Shown here: piece by piece, positions 10,464 to 19,753 of the stretch
Layout of the letters: each line of letters opens with the position of its first letter
Numbering within the stretch: position 1 is the first letter of the stretch
Origin: Streptomyces sp. JB150
Lineage (GTDB): Bacteria; Actinomycetota; Actinomycetes; Streptomycetales; Streptomycetaceae
NCBI RefSeq assembly: GCF_011193355.1
Contig: NZ_CP049780.1
Span: 2,332,556-2,396,555, forward strand
DNA: 64,000 bases
Direction: 5' to 3'
The notes under the pieces: generated by a model
What the model saw: only the letters and a program-made list of their open reading frames with translations
What the model was told of the DNA's origin: nothing
Database searches by the model: none
Made by a program: the position numbers and the translations under genes

Positions 10464-11764
10464 TCCGGCTTCTCCTCCGCGGTCTCCTCGGCCGGGGGCA
10501 CCGGCTCCACCAGCACCGTGACGATCTTGTTGCGGCGGCCGGCGGCGGCCTCGGCGGTCAGCCGCAGGTCGCGGCCGTCGGGCAGTGGCACCACGGCGGA
10601 CGCGCCGGCGATCGGGACCCGGCCGAGGGCCTTGGCGAGCAGGCCGCCGACGGTCTCCACGTCCTCGTCGTCGTACTCGTCGAGGCCGTACAGCTCGCCG
10701 AGGTCGGTGATGTCGAGGCGGGCGGTGACCCGGTAGCGGTCCTCGCCCAGCTCCTCCACCGGGGGCAGCTCGCGGTCGTACTCGTCGGTGATCTCGCCGA
10801 CGATCTCCTCGAGGATGTCCTCGATGGTGACGATGCCGGCCGTGCCGCCGTACTCGTCGATGACGACGGCGACGTGGTTGCGTTCCTTCTGCATCTCGCG
10901 CAGCAGGTCGCCCGCGTTCTTGGTGTCCGGGACGAAGAAGGCGGGCCGCATCGCCGTGGAGACCAGTTCGCTCTCCGCGTCCCGGCTGATGTGCGTCTTG
11001 CGGGCCAGATCCTTCAGGTAGACGATCCCGACGATGTCGTCCTCGCTCTCGCCGGTGACCGGGATCCGGGAGAACCCGGAGCGCAGGGCGAGGGTGAGGG
11101 CCTGGCGGATGGTCTTGAACCGCTCGATGACGACGAGGTCGGTGCGCGGCACCATCACCTCGCGCACCAGGGTGTCGCCGAGTTCGAAGACGGAGTGCAC
11201 CATGCGGCGCTCCTCGTCCTCGATCAGCGACTCGCGTTCGGCGTAGTCGACCAGGGCCCGCAGCTCCGCCTCGGAGGCGAACGGGCCGTGCCGGAAGCCC
11301 TTGCCGGGGGTGAGCGCGTTGCCGATGAGGATCAGCAGCCACGGGACCGGGCCCATGATCCGGGCCAGCGGCAGCAGCACGTACGCCGCCGCGGTCGCCG
11401 TGTGCACGGGGTGCTGGCGGCCGATGGTGCGCGGGGAGACCCCGACGGCGACGTACGACAGCAGGACCATCACCGCGATGGCGATGAGCAGGGCCTGGGT
11501 GACGCTGCCGAACTCGCGCAGGCACCCGTAGGTGATCAGCGCGGCGGCGGCCATCTCGCAGGCGACGCGGACGAGCAGCGCCACGTTGAGGTAGCGGGTG
11601 GGGTCGGCGGCGACCTGGGCGAGCTTGTCGGCGCCGCGCCGGCCGGACCGTACGGCCTCCTCGGCGCGGAAGCTGGAGACGCGGGCCAGGCCGGCCTCGG
11701 CGCAGGCGGCGAGCCAGGCGACGATCACGAGGGCGATCGCGCCGGTGACGAGCGGAAGGCTCAT
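10460..11764 (-). CDS. CNNM/CorC-type membrane protein with CBS domains
   Basis: A 434-residue membrane protein of the group once called hemolysins and now tied to magnesium or cobalt efflux. Order: DUF21/CNNM transmembrane domain with three to four helices (about residues 1-140), two CBS repeats (about 200-330) that bind adenine nucleotides, and a C-terminal CorC/HlyC domain (about 345-425). The ATG at 11764 overlaps the ybeY stop (ATGA), and its own stop overlaps the YjbR-like gene, so three genes are translationally linked. The link of a metal transporter to ybeY and phoH is conserved in many bacteria; ribosomes and YbeY depend on divalent metals, a possible reason. Confidence 0.9.
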   Translation of the reverse strand: MSLPLVTGAIALVIVAWLAACAEAGLARVSSFRAEEAVRSGRRGADKLAQVAADPTRYLNVALLVRVACEMAAAALITYGCLREFGSVTQALLIAIAVMVLLSYVAVGVSPRTIGRQHPVHTATAAAYVLLPLARIMGPVPWLLILIGNALTPGKGFRHGPFASEAELRALVDYAERESLIEDEERRMVHSVFELGDTLVREVMVPRTDLVVIERFKTIRQALTLALRSGFSRIPVTGESEDDIVGIVYLKDLARKTHISRDAESELVSTAMRPAFFVPDTKNAGDLLREMQKERNHVAVVIDEYGGTAGIVTIEDILEEIVGEITDEYDRELPPVEELGEDRYRVTARLDITDLGELYGLDEYDDEDVETVGGLLAKALGRVPIAGASAVVPLPDGRDLRLTAEAAAGRRNKIVTVLVEPVPPAEETAEEKPE

Positions 11765-12258
11765 GACACGGTCGGGGCCGGGGACGGGCCGGTCAGGCCC
11801 TTCTCCGCGCGCCAGCCGTCCACGATGGCGGCCTGGAGGCCGAACATCTCGGCCTTCTCGTCGGGTTCCTCGTGGTCGTAGCCGAGCAGGTGCAGCACTC
11901 CGTGGACGGTGAGCAGCTGCAGCTCCTCGTCCATGGAGTGCTTCGTCGGCGCCTCGGCGCCCTGCCTGGCGGCGACCTCGGGGCAGAGCACGATGTCGCC
12001 GAGGAGGCCCTGCGGGGGCTCGTCGTCGTCCTTCGACGGCGGACGCAGTTCGTCCATCGGGAAGGACATGACGTCCGTGGGCCCCGGCAGGTCCATCCAC
12101 TGGATGTGCAGCTGCTCCATGGCGTCGGCGTCCACGACGATCACCGAGAGTTCGGAGAGCGGGTGGATGCGCATCCGCGCGAGCGCGTAGCGGGCGATGT
12201 CGAGGATCGCCTGCTCGTCGACCTCGGTTCCGGATTCGTTGTTGACGTCGATCGACAT
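11761..12258 (-). CDS. ybeY: endoribonuclease YbeY (rRNA maturation factor)
   Basis: A 165-residue zinc-dependent single-strand endoribonuclease involved in 16S rRNA 3'-end maturation and ribosome quality control. The zinc-binding motif [11 protein letters not shown] supplies His119, His123 and His129, and the conserved arginine/aspartate region [10 protein letters not shown] lies upstream. It starts 12 bases after the phoH stop and overlaps the next gene, so it belongs to the operon phoH-ybeY-CNNM-YjbR. The acidic C-terminal tail after the motif is normal for actinobacteria. Confidence 0.95.
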   Translation of the reverse strand: MSIDVNNESGTEVDEQAILDIARYALARMRIHPLSELSVIVVDADAMEQLHIQWMDLPGPTDVMSFPMDELRPPSKDDDEPPQGLLGDIVLCPEVAARQGAEAPTKHSMDEELQLLTVHGVLHLLGYDHEEPDEKAEMFGLQAAIVDGWRAEKGLTGPSPAPTVS

Positions 12259-12270
12259 GGTCGTGCTGGT

Positions 12271-13344
12271 CTACTTCCCCTTGGAGCCCTTGGCGGCGGA
12301 CTTACGGCCCTTGTGGGCGCCGTTCTCCGTGCCGTGCTTGCTGTCGTACTTCTCGTACGCGTCGACGATACGGCCCACCAGCTTGTGCCGGACGACGTCG
12401 TGCGAGGACAGCCGGGAGAAGTGGACGTCCTCGACGCCTTCCAGGATGTCCTGGACCTGACGGAGACCGGACTTGGTGCCGTCGGGGAGGTCGACCTGGG
12501 TCACGTCACCCGTGATCACGATCTTCGAGTCGAAGCCGAGGCGGGTGAGGAACATCTTCATCTGTTCGGGGCTGGTGTTCTGGGCCTCGTCCAGGATGAT
12601 GAAGGCGTCGTTGAGGGTACGGCCGCGCATGTACGCCAGCGGGGCGACCTCGATCGTGCCCGCCGCCATCAGCCGCGGGATCGAGTCGGGGTCGAGCATG
12701 TCGTGCAGCGCGTCGTACAGCGGGCGCAGGTAGGGGTCGATCTTCTCGTAGAGCGTGCCGGGCAGGAAGCCCAGGCGCTCTCCGGCCTCGACCGCGGGGC
12801 GGGTCAGGATGATGCGGTTGACCTGCTTGGACTGCAGGGCCTGCACCGCCTTCGCCATCGCCAGATACGTCTTGCCGGTACCGGCGGGGCCGATGCCGAA
12901 GACGATCGTGTGCTTGTCGATCGCGTCGACGTACCGCTTCTGGTTGAGGGTCTTGGGGCGGATGGTGCGGCCACGCGAGGACAGGATGTTCTGCGTCAGC
13001 ACCTGGGCCGGGGTCTCCGAGCCCGCGTCCCCTGAGGCCTCACTCGCCTTGAGCATCGCGATCGAGCGTTCCACTGCGTCCTCCGTCATCGGCTGCCCGG
13101 TGCGGAGCACCAGCATCATCTCGTCGAACACGCGCGAAATGAGGGCGACGTCCGCCGGGTCGCCGACCGCGCTGATCTCGTTGCCCCGGACATGGATGTC
13201 GGCCCCCGGGAAGGCCTTCTCGATCACGCGCAGGAGGGAGTCGCCGGAACCCAGCACGGTCACCATGGGGTGCTGGGCGGGGACGGTGAACTGCACTCTC
13301 GCCTGCCCCTGCGCGGGGGTGTGCGGTGTGGGTGTCTGAGTCAT
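12271..13344 (-). CDS. phoH: PhoH family ATPase
   Basis: A 357-residue cytoplasmic P-loop ATPase. About 110 N-terminal residues precede the PhoH core; Walker A is GPAGTGKTY (residues 152-160) and Walker B IILDEAQN near residue 245, giving a RecA-like helicase fold. PhoH proteins are linked to RNA metabolism, often paired with YbeY. The C-terminal 30 residues are lysine/glycine rich and could contact RNA. It is the first gene of the ybeY operon; 270 bases without a gene lie upstream, where its promoter should be. No PhoB box can be claimed. Confidence 0.93.
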   Translation of the reverse strand: MTQTPTPHTPAQGQARVQFTVPAQHPMVTVLGSGDSLLRVIEKAFPGADIHVRGNEISAVGDPADVALISRVFDEMMLVLRTGQPMTEDAVERSIAMLKASEASGDAGSETPAQVLTQNILSSRGRTIRPKTLNQKRYVDAIDKHTIVFGIGPAGTGKTYLAMAKAVQALQSKQVNRIILTRPAVEAGERLGFLPGTLYEKIDPYLRPLYDALHDMLDPDSIPRLMAAGTIEVAPLAYMRGRTLNDAFIILDEAQNTSPEQMKMFLTRLGFDSKIVITGDVTQVDLPDGTKSGLRQVQDILEGVEDVHFSRLSSHDVVRHKLVGRIVDAYEKYDSKHGTENGAHKGRKSAAKGSKGK

Positions 13345-13506
13345 GGGCCGGCGCTGAAGGCCTGCGGTTCCTCCTCGTCACGGCCGCGCAGCTGAGGGCG
13401 GCCTCGCGACTCCCAGGGTACGACGGAGCACCGACAACCCCGTAGGCCTTTTCGCACGGGGCTCGGTGAGGGAAGACACGTGCGGGGTTCCGTTCCGCGG
13501 GGCGGC

Positions 13507-13620
13507 GGTCGGAGCCGCCTCGTGCCGGGGGGTCGGAGCCGCCTCGTGCCGGGGGGTCGGAGCCGCCTCGTGCCGGGGGGGGCGGGGGCGGGTCGTGCCG
13601 GGGGGCGGGGGCGGGTCGTC
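13507..13620. repeat. 24-bp tandem repeat array downstream of PfkB gene
   Basis: Three perfect head-to-tail copies of a 24-bp unit (13507-13530, 13531-13554, 13555-13578; each begins GGTCGGAGCCGCCTC and ends in a G-run). They are followed by two related units of about 23 bp in which the middle is replaced by GGCGGGGGCGGG (13581-13603 and 13604-13620). The last unit runs into the PfkB stop codon. The array lies in the gap before phoH, upstream of the phoH promoter region. Unit length is a multiple of three, but no convincing gene spans it. Confidence 0.85.
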
Positions 13621-14770
13621 AGGCCGGGCGGCGGAAGCCGATGGTGGGGACGGCGCGGCGCAGCGGCCAGGGGCGGCCGGAGTCCTCGGGGACCAGACCG
13701 GCCAGGAAGGCGTAGCGCTGCAGGGCGGTGGGGTCCTGGTCGTCGAGGGAGCGGACCTTGCGCCACCAGGCGGCGATCTCGGCCCAGCCGGGCGCGGAGA
13801 GCGAGCCGCCGAACTCCTGGACGGACAGGGCGGCGATGAGGCCGGCGAAGGCGAGGCGGTCGGCGAGGTCCCAGCCGGCGAGGGTGCCGGTGACGAAGCC
13901 GGCCACGAAGACGTCCCCGGCGCCGGTCGGGTCCAGGGCCTCGACCTCGATGGCCGGGACCTCGGCGGTCTCGCCGGTGCGCCGGTCCACCGCGTACGCG
14001 CCGTCCGCGCCGAGGGTGACGACGGCCAGCGGCACGTGCGCGGTGAGCGCGTGGGCGGCGGCGCGCGGGCAGCTCGTGCCGGTGTAGCGCATCGCCTCCT
14101 CCGCGTTGGGCAGGAACGCCTCGCAGTGCGCGAGGTCGGGCAGGGCCGCGAGGTCCCAGGCGCCGGTGTCGTCCCAGCCGACGTCGGCGAAGATCCGGGT
14201 GCCCCGCGCGGCGGCCTGGGCGATCCACGGCGCGGAGGTGCCGGGCACCAGGGACGCCACGGCCGCCCGGGCGCGCGGCGGGCAGTCGGGGGCGGGCTCC
14301 TCCGGGGGCGGCTCGTGGCCGTGGGACACCATCGTGCGCTCCCCCTCGTAGGCCATGGAGACCGTGACCGGGGAGTGCCAGCCGGGGACGGTGCGGGAGG
14401 GGGTGAGGTCGATGCCCTCGCCGCTCTCCAGCGCGTCCCAGCAGTAGTCGCCGTAGTGGTCGTCGCCGAAGGCGGCCGCCAGGGACGTCTTCAGGCCGAG
14501 CCGGGCCAGCGCCGTCGCCATGTTCGCCACGCCGCCCGGGCTGGAGCCCATGCCGCGCGCCCAGGACTCGGTGCCGCGCACCGGGGCGGAGTCGAGGCCG
14601 GTGAAGATGATGTCGAGGAAGACGGTGCCGGTGAGGTAGACGTCCCAGGGCGGATCGCCGGGCGCGCGCAGCGCGGCGAGGGGGTCGACCTGCGGCGGGC
14701 AGCCCTGCGGGGCGGGCGCGGCGAGCGAGGCCGGCACGGTGGAGGCGGTGGCTCCGGCGGACGCGTTCAC
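13619..14770 (-). CDS. PfkB family carbohydrate kinase
   Basis: A 383-residue ribokinase-type sugar kinase. The N-terminal signature is MGSSPGGVANMATALARLG (about residues 75-93), and the C-terminal signature DPTGAGDVFVAGF (about 310) supplies the catalytic aspartate and anion hole. The GTG start at 14770 has GGGAG six bases upstream. A 40-residue N-terminal extension precedes the usual start of the fold. It is alone on its strand between the phoH operon and the glucarate dehydratase gene, 176 bases downstream of the latter, so it may be cotranscribed and act in the same sugar-acid route, but the substrate is not evident. Confidence 0.85.
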   Translation of the reverse strand: MNASAGATASTVPASLAAPAPQGCPPQVDPLAALRAPGDPPWDVYLTGTVFLDIIFTGLDSAPVRGTESWARGMGSSPGGVANMATALARLGLKTSLAAAFGDDHYGDYCWDALESGEGIDLTPSRTVPGWHSPVTVSMAYEGERTMVSHGHEPPPEEPAPDCPPRARAAVASLVPGTSAPWIAQAAARGTRIFADVGWDDTGAWDLAALPDLAHCEAFLPNAEEAMRYTGTSCPRAAAHALTAHVPLAVVTLGADGAYAVDRRTGETAEVPAIEVEALDPTGAGDVFVAGFVTGTLAGWDLADRLAFAGLIAALSVQEFGGSLSAPGWAEIAAWWRKVRSLDDQDPTALQRYAFLAGLVPEDSGRPWPLRRAVPTIGFRRPA

Positions 14771-14946
14771 GGTGCACTCCCTGAACGTGGTGCGGGTCAG
14801 GCCAGTGTGCACCACGCCACCGACAGCACGTCTTCCGTCACACCCGGCACCCCGGTGACGGCGTCGACCAGCCGCCTCGCCGTCACCGCGAGTCCTCCAG
14901 CAGTCGGTCCCTCCCTCGGTCACCCGCCCGTCCCGCCGCGGCCCCC

Positions 14947-16248
14947 CTACCACCGGGGCATCGCCGGCGCCCTCCACCCCGGTTCGGCGACCCGCATCGC
15001 CGCCGCGTCGTCGCGGTCCCGCAGCGTGCCGTCGTCGCGTGCCCACCGTTCGTGCAGCAGGGCCAGCCGGTCGCGGTCCAGTTCCACGCCCAGGCCGGGC
15101 GCGTCACCGACGCGGACGGCGCCGTCGTGGAACGTCAGGCGTTCGGTGAGGACGTCCTCGGACTGCCAGGGGTAGTGGGAGTCGCAGGCGTGCAGCGGGC
15201 CGGGCACGGTGGCCGCGACCTGGGTCATCGCGGCGAGCGAGATGCCGAGGTGGGTGTTGGAGTGCATGGAGACGCCGACGCCGAAGGCGCGGCACACCGC
15301 GGCGAGCTGCTGGGTGCGGCGCAGGCCGCCCCAGTAGTGGTGGTCGGAGAGCACCACCTGGACGGCGTCCCGTGTGAAGGCCTCCTTGATCTCGGCGAAG
15401 GTCGTCACGCACATGTTGGTGGCGAGCGGCACCGGCGTCCCCGCGGCGACCTCCGCCATGGCGGCCGTACCGAGGGCGGGGTCCTCCAGGTACTCGAGGA
15501 CGTCCTCCAGTTCCCGCGCCACCTTCAGCGCCGTGGGCACGGACCAGGCGCCGTTGGGGTCGAGCCGCAGCGGGTGCCCGGGGAAGGCCTCGGCGAGGGC
15601 GCGGACGGCGGCGATCTCCTCGTCGGGCGGGAAGACGCCGCCCTTGAGCTTGAAGGAGCAAAAGCCGTACCGCTCGGTGAACCGGCGTGCCTGCGCGACG
15701 ATCCCCGCCGGGTCGAGGGCGGCGCCCCAGTCGTCGGGCTCGGCGGCGACGCCCTCGGGGTGCGCGGCCCACCGGTAGAAGAGGTAGGCGCTGTAGTCGA
15801 CGGTGTCGCGCACCTTGCCGCCGAGCAGGGCGTGCACGGGCAGCCCGAGCGTGCGCCCGAGCGCGTCGAGGCAGGCGACCTCGTAGGCGGAGACGACGGA
15901 CAGCCGCAGTTTCTCGGCGCTCTGGACGCCGCGCAGCCCGCCGACGTCGAGGGCGCCGTCGACCCGCGCGGCGTCCACGGCGACCCGGTCGGCGAGCGCG
16001 GACAGCCCGTTGAGGTCGTCGACCCGGTGCCCGGTGAGCAGCGCGGCGAGGGGCCGGGCGAGGTCGAGGTACTGCGTGTCGCCGTACGTCTCCCCGAGGC
16101 CCGTGATGCCGTCCTCCGTGGTCACCTCCACGATCAGCCGGGGGGTGTACGGCTGGTGCACGCCCTGGGTGTTGAGCAGGGGCGGGTCGGCGACCAGCAC
16201 GGGGGTCAGGGTGACCCGGGCGATCCGGAGGTCACGGTCACGAGCCAC
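14947..16248 (-). CDS. gudD: glucarate dehydratase-like enolase superfamily protein
   Basis: A 433-residue enzyme of the mandelate racemase/glucarate dehydratase subgroup: N-terminal capping domain (LLNTQGVHQPYTPRLIVEV) and a TIM barrel. The KxK base pair is in FKLKGG, metal ligands in RLDPNG and downstream acidic residues, and the His of the His-Asp dyad in SMHSNTHLGISLAAM, which closely follows the GudD pattern. The reaction would be dehydration of D-glucarate to 5-keto-4-deoxyglucarate. The GTG at 16248 is preferred: AGGGAG sits six bases upstream, whereas it directly abuts an ATG at 16254. A divergent IclR-type regulator gene starts 75 bases away and probably controls it. Confidence 0.82.
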   Translation of the reverse strand: MARDRDLRIARVTLTPVLVADPPLLNTQGVHQPYTPRLIVEVTTEDGITGLGETYGDTQYLDLARPLAALLTGHRVDDLNGLSALADRVAVDAARVDGALDVGGLRGVQSAEKLRLSVVSAYEVACLDALGRTLGLPVHALLGGKVRDTVDYSAYLFYRWAAHPEGVAAEPDDWGAALDPAGIVAQARRFTERYGFCSFKLKGGVFPPDEEIAAVRALAEAFPGHPLRLDPNGAWSVPTALKVARELEDVLEYLEDPALGTAAMAEVAAGTPVPLATNMCVTTFAEIKEAFTRDAVQVVLSDHHYWGGLRRTQQLAAVCRAFGVGVSMHSNTHLGISLAAMTQVAATVPGPLHACDSHYPWQSEDVLTERLTFHDGAVRVGDAPGLGVELDRDRLALLHERWARDDGTLRDRDDAAAMRVAEPGWRAPAMPRW

Positions 16249-16323
16249 AGCCATCTCCCTACGTAGACGACGTTCCCGTATGAAGATATCGGGGCGCGGT
16301 GCTCGCCGCACTACCATCTCCCC

Positions 16324-17112
16324 ATGTCCGAGTCAGGCGGCGGCGGAGTCCGCGAGGTGAAGTCGGCCGCGCGCACGGTGGAGTTGCTGGAACTGCTCAC
16401 CGCGCGCGGCGACCGTCCGGCGCGCCTGCAGGAGCTGGCGGACGCCCTCGGCGTCCCGCGCAGCTCGATGTACGCCCTGCTGCAGACGCTGGTCTCGCGC
16501 GGCTGGGTGCGCACCGACATCACCGGCTCGCTCTACGGCATCGGCATCCGCGCCCTGCTGACCGGCACCGGCTACCTCGACTCCGACCCGCGCGTACGGC
16601 TCGTACGGCCCTATCTCGACGAGGCGTCGGACGCGCTCGGCGAGACGATCCACATGGGCCGGCTCGACGGCCGGGACGTGGCGTACCTGGCCACCCGGGA
16701 GTCGCACGAGTACCTGCGCACCATCAGCCGGGTCGGGCGCCGGCTCCCCGCCCACGCGGGCGCCCTGGGCAAGGCGCTGCTGGCCGAACGCCCCGACGCC
16801 CAACTGCCGGACGAGCCGTACGCCGCCCTCACCCCCCGCACCCGCACCACGCGCGCCTCCCTGGCGGCGGACCTCGCCGAGGTGCGGGCGCGCGGCTACG
16901 CGATCGACCGCGAGGAGGGCGTGCCGGGGATCGCCGGCTTCGGGTTCGCCCTGCGGTACGACTCCCCCGCCCAGGACGCGATCAGCTGCTCGGTGCCGGT
17001 GGTCCGGCTGACGCCGGGGCACGAGCAGCGGATCGTCGCCGTGATGCGGGAGGTCCGGGCGAAGATCGAGGCGACGGCACCGGCGTCCGGGGGCACCGTC
17101 CGCTGGCGCTAG
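16324..17112 (+). CDS. IclR family transcriptional regulator
   Basis: A 262-residue regulator: N-terminal winged helix-turn-helix (about residues 15-75, with LQELADALGVPRSSMYALLQTL as recognition region) and a C-terminal GAF-like effector domain (about 90-250), where HMGRLDG, RVGRRLPAHAGALGKALLA and GVPGIAGFGFALRY follow the family. IclR proteins usually repress or activate a nearby catabolic gene in response to its substrate. It is divergent from the glucarate dehydratase gene with a 75-bp shared upstream region, so control of sugar-acid catabolism is the natural inference. No operator palindrome could be assigned with confidence. Confidence 0.92.
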   Translation: MSESGGGGVREVKSAARTVELLELLTARGDRPARLQELADALGVPRSSMYALLQTLVSRGWVRTDITGSLYGIGIRALLTGTGYLDSDPRVRLVRPYLDEASDALGETIHMGRLDGRDVAYLATRESHEYLRTISRVGRRLPAHAGALGKALLAERPDAQLPDEPYAALTPRTRTTRASLAADLAEVRARGYAIDREEGVPGIAGFGFALRYDSPAQDAISCSVPVVRLTPGHEQRIVAVMREVRAKIEATAPASGGTVRWR

Positions 17113-17138
17113 CGCCATCCTCGCCCCACCCGCGCCGT

Positions 17139-18152
17139 CTACGGCACGGCGGGTCCGGGCCGCGGGAACGCGTACGCCTCCACCTCGGCGAGGTAGCGCG
17201 CCCGCCGCTCCTCGTCGTCCTCCAGGAAGGAGGCGAGGAAGGAGTTGCGGGCCAGCTCGCGCAGCCGCTCGTCGGAGAGGCCGAGTTCACGGCGTACGGC
17301 GTCGAAGTTGTCGCCCGCGTAGCCGCCGAAGTACGCCGGGTCGTCGGAGTTGACCGTGCACAGCAGTCCGGCGTCGAGCATCGCGGGCAGCGGGTGGCCG
17401 GCCAGGGTGTCCACGGCGCGCAGCCGGACGTTCGACAGCGGGCACAGGGTGAGCGGGATCCGCTCCCGCACCAGCCGCTCGACCAGCGCCGGGTCCTCCA
17501 TGGCGCGCAGGCCGTGGTCGACGCGCTCGATGCCGAGCACGTCCAGGGCCTCGGTGATGTACGCCGCCGGCCCCTCCTCGCCCGCGTGCGCGACCCGGCG
17601 CAGTCCGAGCGCGGCCGCGGCCTCGTAGACCTCGCGGAACTTCGCCGGCGGGTGCCCGACCTCGGCGGAGTCCAGGCCGATGCCGGTGATCCGGTCCAGG
17701 TACGGCTTCGCCGCCTCCAGGGTGGCCAGGGCCGACTCGGCGGACTCGTCGCGCAGGAAGCACATGATGAGCCGGGTGGAGACGCCGTGGTCGGCCTCGC
17801 CGCGCCGCAGCGCCCGCCACAGGCCCTCCACGACCGTGCCCATCGCCACGCCGCGCGCGAGGTGGGCCTGCGGATCGAAGAAGATCTCCGCGTGCCGCAC
17901 GCCCTGCGCGGCGGCGCGGGCGAGATAGGCGTCGGCCAGGTCCTCGAAGTCCCGCTCGGTGCGCAGGACGGCCATCAGCGCGTAGTACAGGTCGAGGAAG
18001 GACTGCAGGTCCTCGAACCGGTAGGCCGCGCGCAGCTCGTCCGTGGTGGCGTACGGCAAGGTCACCCCGTTGCGGGCGGCCAGCTCGAACGCCAGCTCCG
18101 GCTCCAGGGTTCCTTCGATGTGCAGGTGCAGTTCTGCTTTGGGGAGGGGCAT
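17139..18152 (-). CDS. adenosine/adenine deaminase family protein
   Basis: A 337-residue zinc amidohydrolase. The N-terminal HLHIEG gives the first two zinc-binding histidines; HAGEEG holds the third histidine and the general-acid glutamate; DHGLR the catalytic histidine; NSDDPAYFGGY the zinc-binding aspartate. The NSDDPAYFG motif with the CPLSNVRLRAV segment resembles the adenine deaminases of this family (fungal Aah1 type) more than classical adenosine deaminase (usually NTDDP), so adenine is the likelier substrate, though this is not certain. It acts in purine salvage in the cytoplasm. It is followed on the same strand by the RNase Z gene, 61 bases apart in transcription order from the preceding one. 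Confidence 0.85.
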   Translation of the reverse strand: MPLPKAELHLHIEGTLEPELAFELAARNGVTLPYATTDELRAAYRFEDLQSFLDLYYALMAVLRTERDFEDLADAYLARAAAQGVRHAEIFFDPQAHLARGVAMGTVVEGLWRALRRGEADHGVSTRLIMCFLRDESAESALATLEAAKPYLDRITGIGLDSAEVGHPPAKFREVYEAAAALGLRRVAHAGEEGPAAYITEALDVLGIERVDHGLRAMEDPALVERLVRERIPLTLCPLSNVRLRAVDTLAGHPLPAMLDAGLLCTVNSDDPAYFGGYAGDNFDAVRRELGLSDERLRELARNSFLASFLEDDEERRARYLAEVEAYAFPRPGPAVP

Positions 18153-18172
18153 TCGGGCATGGTACGCCCCGT

Positions 18173-19078
18173 TTACCTGCGTTTCGGGACCGGTACGCGC
18201 AGCAGGTCGGACGCCACCGTCAGCTCGCCCTCGAACCCGGCGGCGCGCGCCTGGCGCTCGAACTCGCCGGGGTCGGTGTAGCGCTGGCTGAAGTGGGTGA
18301 GGACGAGGTGGCGCACCTCGCTCGCCCTGGCCACCCGCGCCGCCTGACCCGCCGTCAGATGACCGTGCTCGGTGGCGAGATGCTCGTCCTCGTCAAGGAA
18401 CGTCGACTCGATGACGAGCATGTCGCAGCCGTCCGCCAGCGCGTACACCCCGTCGCACAGCCTCGTGTCCATGACGAACGCGAACCGCTGCCCTCGGCGC
18501 AGGACGCTGACGTCCGCCAGGGTCACCCCGCCGAGCGAGCCCTCCCGCTGGATACGGCCCACGTCCGGGCCGGTGATGCCGTGCGCGGCCAGCCGCTCGG
18601 GCAGCATCCGGCGGCCGTCGGGCTCGACGAGCCGGAAGCCGTAGGAGTCGACCGGGTGGGAGAGCCTGCGGGCCTCCAGCGTGTAGGAGGGGGTGCGGGC
18701 GAGGGTGCCGTCGGCGTCGACCGGGGCCTCGGTCACCCCCACCGTCTCGCGGTAGGCGGTGGCGTAGCGCAGCCGGTCGAAGAAGCGCTGGCCGGAGCGC
18801 GGGTAGTGGGCGGTGACCGGGTGCGGCACCTGGTCGAGGTTGATCCGCTGGATCACGCCCGGCAGGCCCAGCGAGTGGTCCCCGTGGAAGTGGGTGACGC
18901 AGATCCGGTTCAGGTCGTGGGCGGCGACGCCGGCGCGCAGCATCTGGCGCTGGGTGCCCTCGCCGGGGTCGAAGAGGATGCCCTCGCCGTCCCAGCGCAG
19001 CAGGTAGCCGTTGTGGTTGCGGTGCCGGGTCGGGACCTGGCTGGCGGTGCCGAGGACCACCAATTCACGGACGGACAC
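18173..19078 (-). CDS. rnz: ribonuclease Z
   Basis: A 301-residue metallo-beta-lactamase-fold tRNA 3' endonuclease that removes the 3' trailer of tRNA precursors. The motif [13 protein letters not shown] carries most zinc ligands; further ligands lie in VMDTR and LTHFSQRY, the latter typical of RNase Z. The GTG start at 19078 gives [20 protein letters not shown], the expected N-terminus, where TASQVPT matches the family. The gene follows the HIT gene after 13 bases and precedes the deaminase, so the three probably form one transcript. Confidence 0.92.
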   Translation of the reverse strand: MSVRELVVLGTASQVPTRHRNHNGYLLRWDGEGILFDPGEGTQRQMLRAGVAAHDLNRICVTHFHGDHSLGLPGVIQRINLDQVPHPVTAHYPRSGQRFFDRLRYATAYRETVGVTEAPVDADGTLARTPSYTLEARRLSHPVDSYGFRLVEPDGRRMLPERLAAHGITGPDVGRIQREGSLGGVTLADVSVLRRGQRFAFVMDTRLCDGVYALADGCDMLVIESTFLDEDEHLATEHGHLTAGQAARVARASEVRHLVLTHFSQRYTDPGEFERQARAAGFEGELTVASDLLRVPVPKRR

Positions 19079-19091
19079 GATCGCGTACCGC

Positions 19092-19445
19092 TTACCCGGG
19101 GGGCCATTCCAGGCCGCGGCCGCCGAGGACGTGCGCGTGGACGTGCCAGACGGTCTGGCCGGCGCCGCTGCCCGTGTTGAAGACGGTGCGGTAGCTGTCG
19201 AGCTTCTCGTCGTCGGCGACGGCCCGGGTCTCGTGGAGCACGTCCGCGGCGAGGTCGGGGCGGGCGGCGGCGAGTTCGGCGGCGTTCGGGTAGTGCGCCT
19301 TGGGGATGACCAGGATGTGGGTGGGTGCCTGGGGGTTGATGTCCCGGAAGGCGAGGGTGGTCTCGGTCTCGCGGACGATCGTCGCCGGGATGCGGCCCGC
19401 GACGATCTTGCAGAACAAGCAGTCGTCCTGTGGCTCCCCTGCCAT
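19092..19445 (-). CDS. HIT family nucleotide-binding hydrolase
   Basis: A 117-residue histidine-triad protein with the signature [10 protein letters not shown] near its C-terminus; the middle histidine is the nucleophile. The N-terminal CLFCKIVAG, with the family's cysteine pair, fits the HINT branch, purine nucleoside phosphoramidases. The ATG at 19445 has GGAGG four to five bases upstream. It starts the run HIT-rnz-deaminase on the minus strand. A repeat-rich gap separates it from the tricorn protease gene upstream. Confidence 0.9.
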   Translation of the reverse strand: MAGEPQDDCLFCKIVAGRIPATIVRETETTLAFRDINPQAPTHILVIPKAHYPNAAELAAARPDLAADVLHETRAVADDEKLDSYRTVFNTGSGAGQTVWHVHAHVLGGRGLEWPPG

Positions 19446-19514
19446 GGTCCCTCCGGGGGTTGAGCGGGTGATCGTCTGTGGGGGCATCGTATCGTCGGTG
19501 GGGGGTTGTGGGGG

Positions 19515-19690
19515 TTGTTCGCGCAGTTCCCCGCGCCCCTGGGGGGCGTGTGGTGGGGCGTCGCTTTCCGGGTGCGGGTAGTGGGGGTTGTTCGCGCAGT
19601 TCCCCGCGCCCCCAAGGGGGACGGGGGCCGGGCGTCGTGGGCCGGTGCGGGTAGTGGGGAGCGTTCGCGCAGTTCCCCCGCCCCTAAGGG
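19515..19690. repeat. three copies of a Streptomyces intergenic repeat
   Basis: A unit of about 73 bp occurs three times in a row: the core GTTCGCGCAGTTCCCC is at about 19517, 19590 and 19663, each followed by a short G/C palindrome (CGCCCCT/AAGGGG) and each preceded by a stretch containing GTGCGGGTAGTGG or a close variant. The core with its hairpin is a dispersed intergenic element I recognise from many Streptomyces genomes. Here it fills the 308-bp gap between the tricorn protease and HIT genes and may act in transcript termination. No gene lies in this stretch. Confidence 0.75.
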
Positions 19691-19753
19691 GGGCCGGGCG
19701 TCGTGGGCGGGTGCGGGTGGGGAGGGCAGGCCTCTGTGCGGTCGGCGCGGTCG

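Noticed and set aside
19515..19690. Repeat triplet as a CRISPR array
   Set aside because: Whole 73-bp units are alike including the parts that would be spacers, and no cas genes are present.
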